Positions 10,375 through 20,055 of a DNA stretch of 64,000 nucleotides are shown one piece after another. The notes below the pieces were generated by a model, which made no database searches, had not been told where the DNA came from, and was given only the letters and a program-made list of their open reading frames with translations. The position numbers and the translations under genes were made by a program. The first letter of the stretch is position 1, and each line of letters begins with the position of its first letter. Source of the stretch: Paraburkholderia sp. PREW-6R (GTDB lineage Bacteria; Pseudomonadota; Gammaproteobacteria; Burkholderiales; Burkholderiaceae); NCBI RefSeq assembly GCF_039621805.1, contig NZ_CP155073.1, positions 496,001-560,000 of the forward strand. Reading direction: 5' to 3'.

Positions 10375-10863
10375 ATGGCCAAGAAAGAAGCCGTACAGCA
10401 CGTCAATATCGGTATCAGCGACGAGGATCGCGAAAAGATTGCAGACGGTCTGTCGCGTCTGCTCGCGGACACTTACACGCTGTACCTGAAGACCCATAAC
10501 TTCCACTGGAACGTGACGGGTCCGATGTTCAACACGCTGCATCTGATGTTCGAAACGCAATACAACGAGCTGGCGCTGGCGGTCGATTCGATCGCGGAGC
10601 GGATTCGCGCATTGGGCGTCCATGCGCCGGGCAGCTACAAGGACTTCGCGAGACTGTCGTCGATCCCCGAAGCGGACGGCGTTCCCGCAGCCGAAGAAAT
10701 GATCCGCCAACTGGTGGAAGGTCAGGAAGCGGTGGTGCGTACTGCGCGGGGGATTTTCCCGTCGACGGAAGCCGCCAACGACGAACCGACCGCAGACTTG
10801 CTGACGCAACGCATGCAAACGCACGAAAAGACCGCATGGATGTTGCGCTCGATGCTGGCGTAA
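10375..10863 (+). CDS. dps: Dps-family DNA-protecting ferritin-like protein
   Basis: Dps dodecamers oxidise and store iron with peroxide as oxidant, limiting Fenton damage to DNA. The 162-residue protein starts at the ATG 10375 with AAAGGAGT upstream; an ORF start at 10315 lacks this. The ferroxidase residues H44 (NFHWNV), H56, D71 and E75 keep the spacing of the E. coli protein. The short lysine-bearing N-terminus (MAKKEAV) may contact DNA. A strong terminator follows at 11006. It shares the oxyR-catalase neighbourhood. Confidence 0.96.
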   Translation: MAKKEAVQHVNIGISDEDREKIADGLSRLLADTYTLYLKTHNFHWNVTGPMFNTLHLMFETQYNELALAVDSIAERIRALGVHAPGSYKDFARLSSIPEADGVPAAEEMIRQLVEGQEAVVRTARGIFPSTEAANDEPTADLLTQRMQTHEKTAWMLRSMLA

Positions 10864-11005
10864 TGGCTCTGTCGGCCGAACTGGCTCGACGGGCCTAAGC
10901 CTTCGCGCTGAGCGGCGTTCCGGGCGACAGTCCGGACGCAGCCCGGTGGCCCGCTCAACACGCAACTCAGGCCTGAGCCCCAAACGCTTGCAGCCATCGA
11001 CACGA

Positions 11006-11041
11006 ACAAAGCCTCCCTTTCGCGGGAGGCTTTGTTTTTTG
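11006..11041 (+). terminator. Intrinsic terminator after dps
   Basis: A perfect 12-bp stem (11006-11017 with 11024-11035) with a 6-base loop is followed by six T. It closes the transcript that carries dps. Confidence 0.9.
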
Positions 11042-11132
11042 CGGCGCATCCGGCGCTCAGCCTGAGTCGTCGCGACGCGCCAGCGGTATCCCGTAAAATA
11101 CCGGCACTCCCCGCACCGGATTCAATCCGCCC

Positions 11133-11996
11133 ATGTTTGCCCGACTTCCCCTGTATCTGCGCCTCGTGCGCATGGACAAGCCGATCGGCAGCCTGTTGCT
11201 GCTGTGGCCGACGCTCAACGCGCTTTGGATTGCGTCCGAGGGCCACCCCGCGTGGCCGTTGCTGGTGATTTTCACTGTCGGTACGGTGTTGATGCGCTCG
11301 GCGGGTTGCGCGATCAACGACTACGCGGACCGCGATTTCGATCGCTATGTGAAACGCACCGAGAACCGGCCCATCACGTCGGGAAAAATCAAGGCGTGGG
11401 AAGCGGTGGCGCTGGCGGCCGGCTTGTCCCTGCTCGCGTTTCTGCTGATTTTGCCGCTCAATGCATTGACGAAGGAGTTGTCGGTGGCGGCGCTTTTTGT
11501 CGCGGGCTCGTATCCGTTCACGAAGCGGTTCTTTGCTATTCCGCAGGCCTATCTTGGCATCGCGTTCGGCTTCGGCATTCCCATGGCGTTCGCCGCCGTC
11601 CAGAATCACGTGCCGATGCTCGCATGGGTCATGCTGCTCGCGAACGTGTTCTGGTCGGTTGCGTATGACACGGAGTACGCAATGGTCGACCGTGACGACG
11701 ACATCAAGATCGGCATTCGCACGTCGGCGCTCACCTTCGGCCGTTTCGACGTCGCCGCGATCATGCTCTGCTATGCGGCGACACTCGCCATCTACGTGGG
11801 TATCGGCGTGATGCTGGGTTTCGGCGTGCTGTACTGGCTGGGGTGGGCGGCTGCGGCGGGCTGCGCGGTCTACCACTACAAGCTGATCCGCCACCGCGAG
11901 CGCATGGCATGCTTCGCGGCGTTCCGGCATAACAACTGGCTCGGCGGCGCGCTATTCGTGGGCATCGCCGCGCATTACGCGGCCGCTTCGTTCTAA
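11133..11996 (+). CDS. ubiA: 4-hydroxybenzoate polyprenyltransferase UbiA
   Basis: UbiA attaches the polyprenyl chain to 4-hydroxybenzoate in ubiquinone synthesis. The 287-residue protein is a multi-spanning membrane protein with the two Asp-rich motifs of the family, NDYADRDFD (about residues 59-67) and [12 protein letters not shown] (about 180-191), which bind the Mg-diphosphate of the prenyl donor. It is a single gene between two terminators, so it is probably transcribed alone. Confidence 0.97.
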   Translation: MFARLPLYLRLVRMDKPIGSLLLLWPTLNALWIASEGHPAWPLLVIFTVGTVLMRSAGCAINDYADRDFDRYVKRTENRPITSGKIKAWEAVALAAGLSLLAFLLILPLNALTKELSVAALFVAGSYPFTKRFFAIPQAYLGIAFGFGIPMAFAAVQNHVPMLAWVMLLANVFWSVAYDTEYAMVDRDDDIKIGIRTSALTFGRFDVAAIMLCYAATLAIYVGIGVMLGFGVLYWLGWAAAAGCAVYHYKLIRHRERMACFAAFRHNNWLGGALFVGIAAHYAAASF

Positions 11997-12045
11997 CGCC
12001 TCGCGGCCTTCCAGCCAGCGCAGGCACGTCAGAAGCACATGCCAT

Positions 12046-12085
12046 AAAAAAACGCCGCGCTATCTGTTCGATGCGCGGCGTTTTT
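12046..12085. terminator. Bidirectional terminator between ubiA and proC
   Basis: A 10-bp GC-rich stem (12051-12060 with 12073-12082) has an A-run before it and a T-run after it, so it can end transcription of both convergent genes, ubiA (plus) and proC (minus). Confidence 0.88.
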
Positions 12086-12108
12086 CCTGCTCGTCACAAT
12101 GGGCAGTC

Positions 12109-12927
12109 TTACTGTTTGCCGAACTCGTCGCCCATTTCTTTTGCTCGCGCGTCGGCGGCTAGTGCGCCACGCACGATGGCATCCTTGATTCCGCTTGCTT
12201 CGAACGAAGCCAGCGCCGCCGCCGTGGTGCCGCCCTTCGACGTCACACGTTCGCGCAGCATCGCCGGCGGCTCGCTGGAATTGGCCGCCAGTTGCGCCGC
12301 GCCGGTGAAGGTGGCAACGGCCAGCGCGCGGCCTTGCGCCTCGTCCATCCCGAGCTGACGCGCGGCTTCCTGCAACGCCTCGATGAAATAGAACACGTAG
12401 GCCGGACCGCTGCCCGAAATCGCGGTAACGGCGTCGATTTTCGCTTCGTCGTCGAACCAGACGGTCTCGCCGACTGCGCCAAGCACGTGCGACGCAAGTT
12501 CGCGGCCCGCTTCGTCGACCCCGGCAGTGGCAACCAGACCCGTCACGCCCATTCCGATCAGCGCCGGCGTGTTCGGCATCACGCGGACGATCCTCGCGTG
12601 GCCGTTCAGCCAGCGCGCCATGTCGTCCATGCGGATGCCCGCGACAATGCTCACCACCAGTTGCGACGCCTTCAGATGCGGCGCCACGCCCTCGGCGACG
12701 CTCTTCAGGATCTGCGGCTTCACTGCGAGCACGACGGCGTCATACGACGCGAGTTGCGCATCCGCCGCGGAGGCAGCGGTGTTGACGCCGAATTGCTGTT
12801 CGTTGCGCTTGCGCGCGTCTTCGTTGGGATCGATTGCGCAAAGATCGGTCGCGGCGACGCCGCGTTTGATGAGGCCGCCGATCAACGCCGCGGCCATGTT
12901 GCCGCCGCCGATAAAAGCAATTTTCAT
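12109..12927 (-). CDS. proC: Pyrroline-5-carboxylate reductase
   Basis: ProC catalyses the last step of proline synthesis with NAD(P)H. The 272-residue protein begins MKIAFIGGGNMAAALIGGL, the Rossmann dinucleotide-binding fold. It has the family segment AITAISGSGPAYVF and the C-terminal ERVTSKGGTTAAAL. It follows yggS by 48 bp on the same strand; this yggS-proC pairing is widespread in bacteria. Confidence 0.97.
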   Translation of the reverse strand: MKIAFIGGGNMAAALIGGLIKRGVAATDLCAIDPNEDARKRNEQQFGVNTAASAADAQLASYDAVVLAVKPQILKSVAEGVAPHLKASQLVVSIVAGIRMDDMARWLNGHARIVRVMPNTPALIGMGVTGLVATAGVDEAGRELASHVLGAVGETVWFDDEAKIDAVTAISGSGPAYVFYFIEALQEAARQLGMDEAQGRALAVATFTGAAQLAANSSEPPAMLRERVTSKGGTTAAALASFEASGIKDAIVRGALAADARAKEMGDEFGKQ

Positions 12928-12975
12928 GATGGTCCGAAAGGGTTTACGTGACGGGCCCGGCGCGGCCCGGCGCGG

Positions 12976-13674
12976 TCAGTTGGAATAATCTCTTGCGCCG
13001 AAAATCGCGGTGCCCACGCGGACGATCGTCGCGCCTTCGAGCACGGCGGCTTCGAGATCGCTCGACATGCCCATTGAAAGCGTGTCGAGTTCGAGCCCGT
13101 CGTTGCGCAGCTGTTCGAACAGCTCACGCAGGTGGCGATGCGGCACGCGTTGCTCGTCGATACCGCCGGCCGGCTCGGGGATCGCCATCAGGCCGCGCAG
13201 CCTGAGGTTAGGAAGCGCAGCGATCTGCCGCGCGACCTCCGGCGCCTCGGCCGCGCTCACGCCGCTTTTGGATGCCTCGCCGCTGATATTCACCTGCAGG
13301 CAGACGTTCAATGGCGGCAGATGCGCCGGGCGCTGTTCGGCCAGTCGTTGCGCTATCTTGAGCCGGTCGACGGAATGCACCCAGTCGAACTGTTCGGCAA
13401 CGGGCCGTGTCTTGTTCGATTGCAACGGTCCAATGAAATGCCATTGAATCGACGCGCGCAGATCAGCCAGTGTGTCGATCTTCGTGAGCGCTTCCTGCAC
13501 GTAGTTTTCACCGAACGCGCGTTGACCCGCGAGGTAGGCGGCGCGCACGTCTTCGGCCGGGAAGGTCTTGGACACGGCGAGCAGTTCGATGGAACGCGCG
13601 TCGCGCCCGGCGACGTGCGCGGCCGTGGCGATGCGCTGCTGCACCGCTTCGAGGTTGTGAATCAGATCGGGCAT
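12976..13674 (-). CDS. yggS: PLP homeostasis protein (YggS/PLPBP family)
   Basis: This family binds pyridoxal 5'-phosphate without known catalysis and keeps vitamin B6 and amino-acid pools balanced. The 232-residue protein starts at 13674 (MPDLIHNLEAVQQRI); an upstream extension to 13755 lacks conservation and overlaps the end of glcF. PLP-lysine motif: LLAVSKTFP. FGENYVQEAL, WHFIGPLQSNK and LSMGMSSDLEAA are the expected family blocks. It lies 37 bp after glcF and 48 bp before proC. Confidence 0.95.
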   Translation of the reverse strand: MPDLIHNLEAVQQRIATAAHVAGRDARSIELLAVSKTFPAEDVRAAYLAGQRAFGENYVQEALTKIDTLADLRASIQWHFIGPLQSNKTRPVAEQFDWVHSVDRLKIAQRLAEQRPAHLPPLNVCLQVNISGEASKSGVSAAEAPEVARQIAALPNLRLRGLMAIPEPAGGIDEQRVPHRHLRELFEQLRNDGLELDTLSMGMSSDLEAAVLEGATIVRVGTAIFGARDYSN

Positions 13675-13711
13675 GAACGTACCGGAAGTCCAGCGAAAGG
13701 CGATATCCGGA

Positions 13712-14938
13712 TTATACGGACAGCATGTGCTCGACCAGTTCGATCCAGTGCGCAACCGGCGTCGACGTGCCGCTTTGCAGATGCGCGATGCAGCCGACGT
13801 TGGCCGACACGATCACCTGCGGCTCCTGCGCTTGCAGTTGCTCGAGCTTCTGATCGCGCAGCGTGTACGAGAGCCTGGGCTGCGTCAGCGAATAGGTGCC
13901 CGCCGAGCCGCAGCATAAGTGACTGTCGGCGGGCAGGCGCACTTCTATGCCAAGCGCCGTCAGCATCTGTTCGACCTTGCCACGGATCTGCTGGCCATGC
14001 TGCAACGTGCAGGGCGGATGAAACGCTACCGTATGGACCGATCGGCGCCGCGTGACGGCGACCAGTCGATCGGTGAACTCCGGCAGGATTTCCGAAATAT
14101 CGCGAGTCAGTTCGACGATGCGGCGCGCCTTCTCCGCATAAGCCGGATCGGCCCGCAGCAGATGCGCGTATTCCTTGACGGTTGCGCCGCAACCCGACGC
14201 ATTCATCACGATCGCCTCCGCACCCTGTTCGACGTAGGGCCACCAGGCGTCGATGTTCGCGCGAACGTCGCCGAGTGCTTCGTCGTTGTAGCCCAGGTGC
14301 AGACGGATCGCGCCGCAGCAGCCGGCGTCCGGCGCGATGACCGTTTCGACGCCGAGCGCGTCGAGCACCCGTGCGGTCGCGATGTTGACGTTGGGCATCA
14401 TCGAAGGCTGCACGCAGCCCGCGAGCATCAGCATCTTGCGCGCGTGTTTGGTCTCGGGCCATTCGAGCGGGTGTTGCCGCGCGGGCACCTTGTCGCGCAG
14501 CTTTCTGGGCAGCAACGGGCGGAAGTGCTGGCCGAGACGCATGGTTGGCGAGAACAGTGCGCTATTCGGCACGATGCTCGCGAGCAGGCGGCGCATGAGG
14601 CGCTGTCCGAGCGGACGGCTGACCTTTTCCTCGGTGATCTTGCGGCCGATCTCCACCAGCCGCCCATATTGCACGCCCGACGGACACGTCGATTCGCAAT
14701 TACGGCAGGTAAGGCAACGGTCGAGGTGAACCTGGGTGCTGCGCGTGACCGCGGCGCCTTCCACCATCTGCTTGATGAGATAGATGCGTCCGCGCGGGCC
14801 GTCGAGTTCGTCGCCGAGAATCTGATAGGTTGGGCAAGTGGCCGTGCAAAAGCCGCAATGCACGCAGTTGCGAAGAATGGCGTCGGCTTCGTCGCCGTCG
14901 GGCGTGTTGCGAATGAAGTCCGCGAGGTTGGTTTGCAT
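13712..14938 (-). CDS. glcF: Glycolate oxidase iron-sulfur subunit GlcF
   Basis: GlcF is the electron-transfer subunit of the GlcDEF complex that oxidises glycolate to glyoxylate. The 408-residue protein has two 4Fe-4S motifs near the N-terminus (C25, C28, C31, C35 and C75, C78, C81, C85). Two CCG-type domains (DAGCCGAIRLHLG and SHLCCGSAGTYSLTQP) follow. The start is 8 bp after the glcE stop, which shows tight coupling in the glcDEF operon. Confidence 0.96.
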   Translation of the reverse strand: MQTNLADFIRNTPDGDEADAILRNCVHCGFCTATCPTYQILGDELDGPRGRIYLIKQMVEGAAVTRSTQVHLDRCLTCRNCESTCPSGVQYGRLVEIGRKITEEKVSRPLGQRLMRRLLASIVPNSALFSPTMRLGQHFRPLLPRKLRDKVPARQHPLEWPETKHARKMLMLAGCVQPSMMPNVNIATARVLDALGVETVIAPDAGCCGAIRLHLGYNDEALGDVRANIDAWWPYVEQGAEAIVMNASGCGATVKEYAHLLRADPAYAEKARRIVELTRDISEILPEFTDRLVAVTRRRSVHTVAFHPPCTLQHGQQIRGKVEQMLTALGIEVRLPADSHLCCGSAGTYSLTQPRLSYTLRDQKLEQLQAQEPQVIVSANVGCIAHLQSGTSTPVAHWIELVEHMLSV

Positions 14939-14946
14939 CGCGTCGC

Positions 14947-16035
14947 TCAGAAGTCGGGGTAAAGACGGCCGCGATTGAAGATGCGGGCCGGATCGAATGC
15001 GGCCTTCAGGCCACGGTGGATTTTCATCAGCGGCGCGGGCAGTGGCGTGAAGACGCCGGCGCTGCGATCATAGCCCAGGCCAGTGCGAAAGATCGTGGCA
15101 TGGCCACCGGCCTGTTTGGCGCTGATGCGTACGGTTTGCGCGTCGGTGTCGGTGATCCACCAGCGCTGGCCGCCGCCCCATTCCATCAGTTGCGCGCCGG
15201 GCAGTTGCAGCGGCTCGGTGATCGAAGGCAGGGCGAGCCGCCACAGCGCCGCTTTCGGCGGAATGGCCGCGAAGAAGGAATCGGTTTGCTCGCGCAGGCC
15301 GGCCCAGAAGCGCTCTGCTTCCACCGCGTCGACCACTTCGCCGCCGAGCGCGCTGCGCGCCGCCTTGACCGCGGCCTCCGCGCCGGCGAGCCGCACGGCC
15401 AGCGTGCCGTGCCGCCACGCGCTCGCGGTAATCGGCAGTGGTCTGCCGCCCCACTCGTTCAACTTGCGGACCGCGTCGGTGCCGTTCATGTCGAACTTGA
15501 GCGTGGTTTCGGCCTGCGGCAGCGGCAGGACCTTCACCGACAGTTCGAGAATCAGCCCCAGCGTGCCGAGCGAGCCGGCCATCAACCGCGATACGTCGTA
15601 GCCGGCGACATTCTTCACCACCTGGCCGCCGAAGTGCAGTTTTTGCCCCTGGCCGTTCATCATGACCGCGCCCAGCACGAAGTCGCGCGCCGCGCCGGCG
15701 GCAGGGCGCCGCGGACCGGCGATGCCGGCGGCGATACAGCCGCCGAAGGTGGCTTGCGCTCCGAAGTGCGGCGGCTCGAAGGCGAGCATCTGATGGTGTT
15801 CGGCGAGCGCTGCCTCGATCTCCAGCAGCGGCGTGCCGGCGCGCGCCGTGATGACCAGTTCGGCCGGGTCGTAAGCGATGATGCCGCGATAAGCGCGCGT
15901 GTCGAGGATCTCACCTTCCAGCGCCTGACCGTACCAGTCTTTGGTGCCGCCGCCACGGATGCGCAGTGCGCGTCCTTCGGCGCTGGCCGAACGCACGCGC
16001 TCGGACCAAACGGTGACGATGTCGTCCTCTTCCAT
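14947..16035 (-). CDS. glcE: Glycolate oxidase FAD-binding subunit GlcE
   Basis: GlcE is the second flavin subunit of glycolate oxidase. The 362-residue protein has the PCMH-type FAD fold (RIRGGGTKDWYG, TARAGTPLLEIEAAL, FGGCIAAGIAGPRRPAAGAARDFVLG, KNVAGYDVSRLMAGSLGTLG). AGGACACC precedes the ATG. It lies between glcD (160 bp upstream) and glcF (8 bp downstream). Confidence 0.95.
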   Translation of the reverse strand: MEEDDIVTVWSERVRSASAEGRALRIRGGGTKDWYGQALEGEILDTRAYRGIIAYDPAELVITARAGTPLLEIEAALAEHHQMLAFEPPHFGAQATFGGCIAAGIAGPRRPAAGAARDFVLGAVMMNGQGQKLHFGGQVVKNVAGYDVSRLMAGSLGTLGLILELSVKVLPLPQAETTLKFDMNGTDAVRKLNEWGGRPLPITASAWRHGTLAVRLAGAEAAVKAARSALGGEVVDAVEAERFWAGLREQTDSFFAAIPPKAALWRLALPSITEPLQLPGAQLMEWGGGQRWWITDTDAQTVRISAKQAGGHATIFRTGLGYDRSAGVFTPLPAPLMKIHRGLKAAFDPARIFNRGRLYPDF

Positions 16036-16195
16036 GGTGTCCTGCTTCGTTGTGTTTCGTTTGATTGTACCGGGCGGGGGCGCGCTGGCAACCAGGAGCG
16101 GACCCGCATCGGGTAATCAGGGTGAAAGCAGGAAAGCGTTGCCGGGCGCGGGCTCCGCACACGTTGCGTCGCGCCCCCGGCAGCCGGCGAAACCG

Positions 16196-17689
16196 TTAGA
16201 ACCGCGGCAGATCGGGTCGCGGCAGCAAGCCGCCGCGCACGTGCATCTTGCCGTACTCGGCGCAGCGCGCGCGCGTGGGTATGCCCTTGTCGGGATTGAG
16301 CAGGCCGGGCGCGTCGAAAGCGCGTTTGACCGCGTGGAACGTGTCGCGCTCTTCGGGCGAGAACTGCACGCACATCGAATTGATCTTCTCGATGCCCACG
16401 CCGTGTTCGCCCGTGACCGTGCCGCCGAGTTCGACGCAGGTTTCGAGAATGTCGGAGCCGAATGCCTCGGCGCGGTGCCACTCGTCCTGGTCATTGCCGT
16501 TGAACAGGATCAGCGGATGCATGTTGCCGTCGCCCGCATGGAAGACGTTCATGCAGCGCAAGCCGTATTTTTTCTCCATCTCTTCGATGCGCCCGAGCAG
16601 CGGACCGATACTGCGACGCGGCACCGTGCCGTCCATGCAGTAGTAGTCGGGCGAGATACGGCCGGCGGCCGGGAACGCATTCTTGCGGCCAGACCAGAAT
16701 CGCAGCCGCTCGCTTTCCGACCGCGAAATCTGGATACGTGTGGCGCCCTGTTCGCGCAGCACCGCTGTCATGCGCACCACTTCGTCGGCGACCTCTTCAG
16801 GCGTGCCGTCCGATTCGCACAGGAGGATGGCCGCTGCGTCCAGGTCGTAGCCTGCGTTGACGAATTCCTCGACGGCGCGCGTGGCCGGCTTGTCCATCAT
16901 TTCGAGACCCGCCGGAATGATGCCCGCGGCGATGATGCCCGCGACCGCCTCGCCGCCTTTCACGACGTCGTCGAAACTGGCCATCACGACTTGCGCGGTC
17001 TGCGGCTTCGGAATCAGCTTCACCGTGACTTCCGTGACGATCGCGAACATGCCTTCGCTGCCGATCAGCACCGCCAGCAGGTCCAGCCCCGGCGAGTCGG
17101 GCGCGAGCGAGCCGAATTCGACGATCTCGCCTTCCATCGTCACCGCACGCACGCGCAGCACGTTATGCACGGTCAGCCCGTACTTGAGGCAGTGCACGCC
17201 GCCGGAATTCTCGGAGACATTTCCGCCGATCGTGCAGGCGATCTGCGACGATGGGTCCGGCGCGTAATACAGCCCATAGGGCGCCGCAGCCTCGGAAATG
17301 GCCAGGTTGCGCACGCCCGGCTGCACAGTGGCCGTTCGCGCATACGAGTCGACTTCGACGATTTTGCGAAAGCGCGCGAGCGACACGACGACCCCATGAC
17401 GAATCGGCATGGCGCCGCCGGACAGGCCGGTGCCGGCGCCTCGCGGCACGATCGGCACATCGAGCCGGTGGCAGATCTGCACGATGCGCTGGACCTGCGA
17501 TTCCGTTTCCGGCAATGCGACGGCGAGCGGCAAGCGCCGGTATGCGGCGAGGCCGTCGCACTCGTACGCAACGGTGTCTTCCTCCCGATACAGCAGGCAG
17601 TGTGTCGGCAGCACCGCCATCAGCGCCTGTACGACTTCGCGTTGGCGCTGCGCGAGCACTTCGGCAGTCAGTTCAGCGGGTGCATTCAT
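16196..17689 (-). CDS. glcD: Glycolate oxidase catalytic subunit GlcD
   Basis: GlcD is the FAD subunit that oxidises glycolate. The 497-residue protein starts at 17689 (MNAPAELTAEVLAQRQ) with GAGGAGA upstream; the longer open frame to 17926 overlaps the preceding gene. FAD-binding blocks PRGAGTGLSGGAMPI, GGNVSENSGGVHCLKYG and LIGSEGMFAIVTEV are present. The C-terminal flavoprotein domain has HAGDGNMHPLI and TGEHGVGIEKI. It stands first of glcD-glcE-glcF and follows a second GlcD-like gene by 83 bp. Confidence 0.96.
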   Translation of the reverse strand: MNAPAELTAEVLAQRQREVVQALMAVLPTHCLLYREEDTVAYECDGLAAYRRLPLAVALPETESQVQRIVQICHRLDVPIVPRGAGTGLSGGAMPIRHGVVVSLARFRKIVEVDSYARTATVQPGVRNLAISEAAAPYGLYYAPDPSSQIACTIGGNVSENSGGVHCLKYGLTVHNVLRVRAVTMEGEIVEFGSLAPDSPGLDLLAVLIGSEGMFAIVTEVTVKLIPKPQTAQVVMASFDDVVKGGEAVAGIIAAGIIPAGLEMMDKPATRAVEEFVNAGYDLDAAAILLCESDGTPEEVADEVVRMTAVLREQGATRIQISRSESERLRFWSGRKNAFPAAGRISPDYYCMDGTVPRRSIGPLLGRIEEMEKKYGLRCMNVFHAGDGNMHPLILFNGNDQDEWHRAEAFGSDILETCVELGGTVTGEHGVGIEKINSMCVQFSPEERDTFHAVKRAFDAPGLLNPDKGIPTRARCAEYGKMHVRGGLLPRPDLPRF

Positions 17690-17772
17690 CGGTGGTGTCT
17701 CCTCTTGCCGTTCAGCGGTCGCGCCGTTCCTGTCTTTGCTCAGGCCGCGGCGCGGTCTGCGCGTGCTGCGAA

Positions 17773-19188
17773 TCAGGCTACCCAGTTGAATATCTTGCCC
17801 GGGTTCATCAGATTGCGCGGATCGAGCGCGTGCTTGATGGAGCGCATCACGTCCACCGCGACTTCGCCATGCTCTTCCAGCAGAAAGCCCATCTTGTGAA
17901 GCCCCACGCCATGTTCGCCGGTGCAAGTGCCATCCATGCTCAGCGCGCGTTGCACGATGCGATGGTTAAGCCGCTCCGCCTCCGCGAGTTCTTCGGGCTT
18001 GTCTGGATCGATCAGAATCACGACGTGGAAATTTCCGTCGCCAACGTGGCCGACGATCGGGCACGGCAGCGGCGACGCCTTGAGATCCTGCTCCGTCTCG
18101 ACCACGCACTCGGCGAGACGCGAGATCGGCACGCACACGTCGGTGGTCACCGCGCGACAGCCGGGTTTGAGTTGCAGCATCGCGAAGTACGCGTTGTGAC
18201 GCGCATTCCACAAACGGCTGCGGTCTTCCGGACGCGTGGCCCATTCGAAACCTTCGCCGGCGTTCTGCGCAACGATCTCCTGGACCAGCTCCGCCTGTTC
18301 TTTCACGCCGGCTTCGGTGCCATGGAATTCAAAGAAGAGATTGGGCGCCTCGCGCAACGTCAGATTCGAATGACGATTGATCGAGCGGATCGCGAGCGCG
18401 TCGACGAACTCCACGCGGGCAATCGGCACGCCGATCTGGATCGTCTCGATTACGGCGCGCACCGCGTCGCCCATCGACGGGAACGCGCACACGGCGGCCG
18501 ACACCGCCTCGGGCTGCGGATACAGACGCAGCGTGATGCCTGTGATGACGCCGAGCGTGCCCTCCGAGCCAACGAACAGCCGCGTCAGGTCGTAACCCGC
18601 CGACGACTTGCGCGCCCGCGTGCCGGTGTCGATCACGCGGCCGTCGGCCAGCACCACGCTCAGACCAAGCACGTTCTCGCGCATCGTGCCGTAGCGCACG
18701 GCGTTCGTACCCGACGCGCGCGTGGCCGTCATGCCGCCGATGCTCGCGTCCGCGCCCGGATCGATCGGGAAAAACAGGCCCGTGTCGCGCAGCGCTTCGT
18801 TGAGCTGTTTGCGCGAGATGCCCGGCTCCACGGTGACGGTCAGGTCTTCGGCGTTGATCGACAGCACGCGGTTCATGGCCGACAGATCGATCGACACACC
18901 GCCCTGCACGGCGAGCAGGTGCCCTTCGAGCGACGACCCGTTGCCGTAAGGGATGATCGGAACGTTGTACTCGCCGCAAAGCCTGACGGCGGACTGTACG
19001 TCTTCGGTAGTGCGGGCGAAAACGACGGCGTCAGGCAGTTGCGGATCGAATGGAGATTCGTCGCGGCCGTGGTGAGCGCGTACCGCTTCGGAAATCGACG
19101 CCTGGTCGCCAAAAGTGGCCTTGAGCGCATTCAGCAGCTCGGCGGGAAACGGCCGGCGCAGCGAGGCCGGCGGCACGGGATGGTTCAC
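17773..19188 (-). CDS. FAD-linked 2-hydroxyacid oxidase, GlcD/D-lactate dehydrogenase family
   Basis: This 471-residue GlcD paralogue is in the D-lactate dehydrogenase (cytochrome) branch. It has FAD blocks YGNGSSLEGHLLAVQGG, ASIGGMTATRASGTNAVRYGTM and FVGSEGTLGVIT, and the C-terminal motifs HVGDGNFHVVI and TGEHGVGLHKMGFL. The start is taken as GTG 19188 because AGGAG lies seven bases upstream; no ATG in frame has better support. It is first in the minus-strand run ahead of glcDEF, so D-lactate or another 2-hydroxyacid is a likely substrate. The exact substrate cannot be told from sequence. Confidence 0.88.
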   Translation of the reverse strand: MNHPVPPASLRRPFPAELLNALKATFGDQASISEAVRAHHGRDESPFDPQLPDAVVFARTTEDVQSAVRLCGEYNVPIIPYGNGSSLEGHLLAVQGGVSIDLSAMNRVLSINAEDLTVTVEPGISRKQLNEALRDTGLFFPIDPGADASIGGMTATRASGTNAVRYGTMRENVLGLSVVLADGRVIDTGTRARKSSAGYDLTRLFVGSEGTLGVITGITLRLYPQPEAVSAAVCAFPSMGDAVRAVIETIQIGVPIARVEFVDALAIRSINRHSNLTLREAPNLFFEFHGTEAGVKEQAELVQEIVAQNAGEGFEWATRPEDRSRLWNARHNAYFAMLQLKPGCRAVTTDVCVPISRLAECVVETEQDLKASPLPCPIVGHVGDGNFHVVILIDPDKPEELAEAERLNHRIVQRALSMDGTCTGEHGVGLHKMGFLLEEHGEVAVDVMRSIKHALDPRNLMNPGKIFNWVA

Positions 19189-19400
19189 GCATGTCTCCTG
19201 ATATTGGGGCGGCGCTGGTCGACAGCCGTCTGCCGATTTTACGCCGATCGCCCACCGGCCGTGATGAAGCCGCCCGGCGCTTCTATAATGGCGGCGACCT
19301 GGCGATGCGCGCAATATGGATAAACGCGGTGATGCCGGCGCAACGCGCCGGCTGCGGCTCTCAAGGCGGCGCATCGTCTTCGAACTGGATGGGAGGCCTC

Positions 19401-19946
19401 ATGGGCAACCGCTTGAGCAAGATCGCGACCCGCACGGGTGATGACGGCACGACCGGTCTTGGCGATGGCCGCCGCGTACGCAAGGACAGCGCGCGAATCG
19501 CCGCCATTGGCGACGTGGACGAGCTCAACTCGAATCTGGGCGTGCTGCTGTGCGAAACGCTGCCGGACAATGTTCGAGCGGCGCTGGTCGCGATTCAGCA
19601 CGACCTTTTCGACCTGGGCGGCGAACTTTGCATTCCTGGCCACACCATGATTTCAGTGGAGCATCTCGCCCGGCTGGACGACTGGCTGGCCGACTACAAC
19701 GCCACGCTGCCACCGCTGAAGGAATTCATTTTGCCGGGCGGCTCGCGGGCGGCTTCGCTTGCGCATGTGTGCCGGACTGTCTGCCGGCGCGCCGAGCGGG
19801 CGATCGTTACGCTTGGCGAGCAGGAAGAACTCAATGCCGCGCCTCGTCAGTATGTGAACCGGCTTTCCGACCTGTTGTTCGTGCTTGCGCGCGTACTGAA
19901 TCGCGTGGACGGCGGCACGGATGTGCTCTGGCAGCACGAGCGTTGA
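19401..19946 (+). CDS. Cob(I)alamin adenosyltransferase, PduO type
   Basis: The enzyme transfers adenosyl from ATP to Co(I) cobalamin to make coenzyme B12. The 181-residue protein starts at ATG 19401 with GGGAGG upstream. It has the PduO N-terminal ATP site (KIATRTGDDGTTGLGDG), IGDVDELNSNLG and the cobalamin-side motif VNRLSDLLFVLARVLN. It stands alone between the divergent oxidase gene and a terminator shared with aroG. No B12-dependent enzyme is in the window. Confidence 0.95.
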   Translation: MGNRLSKIATRTGDDGTTGLGDGRRVRKDSARIAAIGDVDELNSNLGVLLCETLPDNVRAALVAIQHDLFDLGGELCIPGHTMISVEHLARLDDWLADYNATLPPLKEFILPGGSRAASLAHVCRTVCRRAERAIVTLGEQEELNAAPRQYVNRLSDLLFVLARVLNRVDGGTDVLWQHER

Positions 19947-19992
19947 CAACTCCGCCGTTCATCGCTCGTTCAGCGAACGCTTTCGGCAAATG

Positions 19993-20025
19993 AAAAGCCC
20001 GGCTCATCATCGAGCCGGGCTTTTT
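19993..20025. terminator. Bidirectional terminator between the adenosyltransferase gene and aroG
   Basis: A perfect 13-bp stem (19993-20005 with 20012-20024) has A residues on the left side and five T on the right. It can serve both convergent transcripts. Confidence 0.9.
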
Positions 20026-20055
20026 GCCAATTGCCCGCGCAAAACAGGCGGGCGT

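Noticed and set aside
15941..17899. A 652-residue plus-strand open frame opposite glcE and glcD
   Set aside because: It spans two real genes and their gap on the other strand; no domain is visible.
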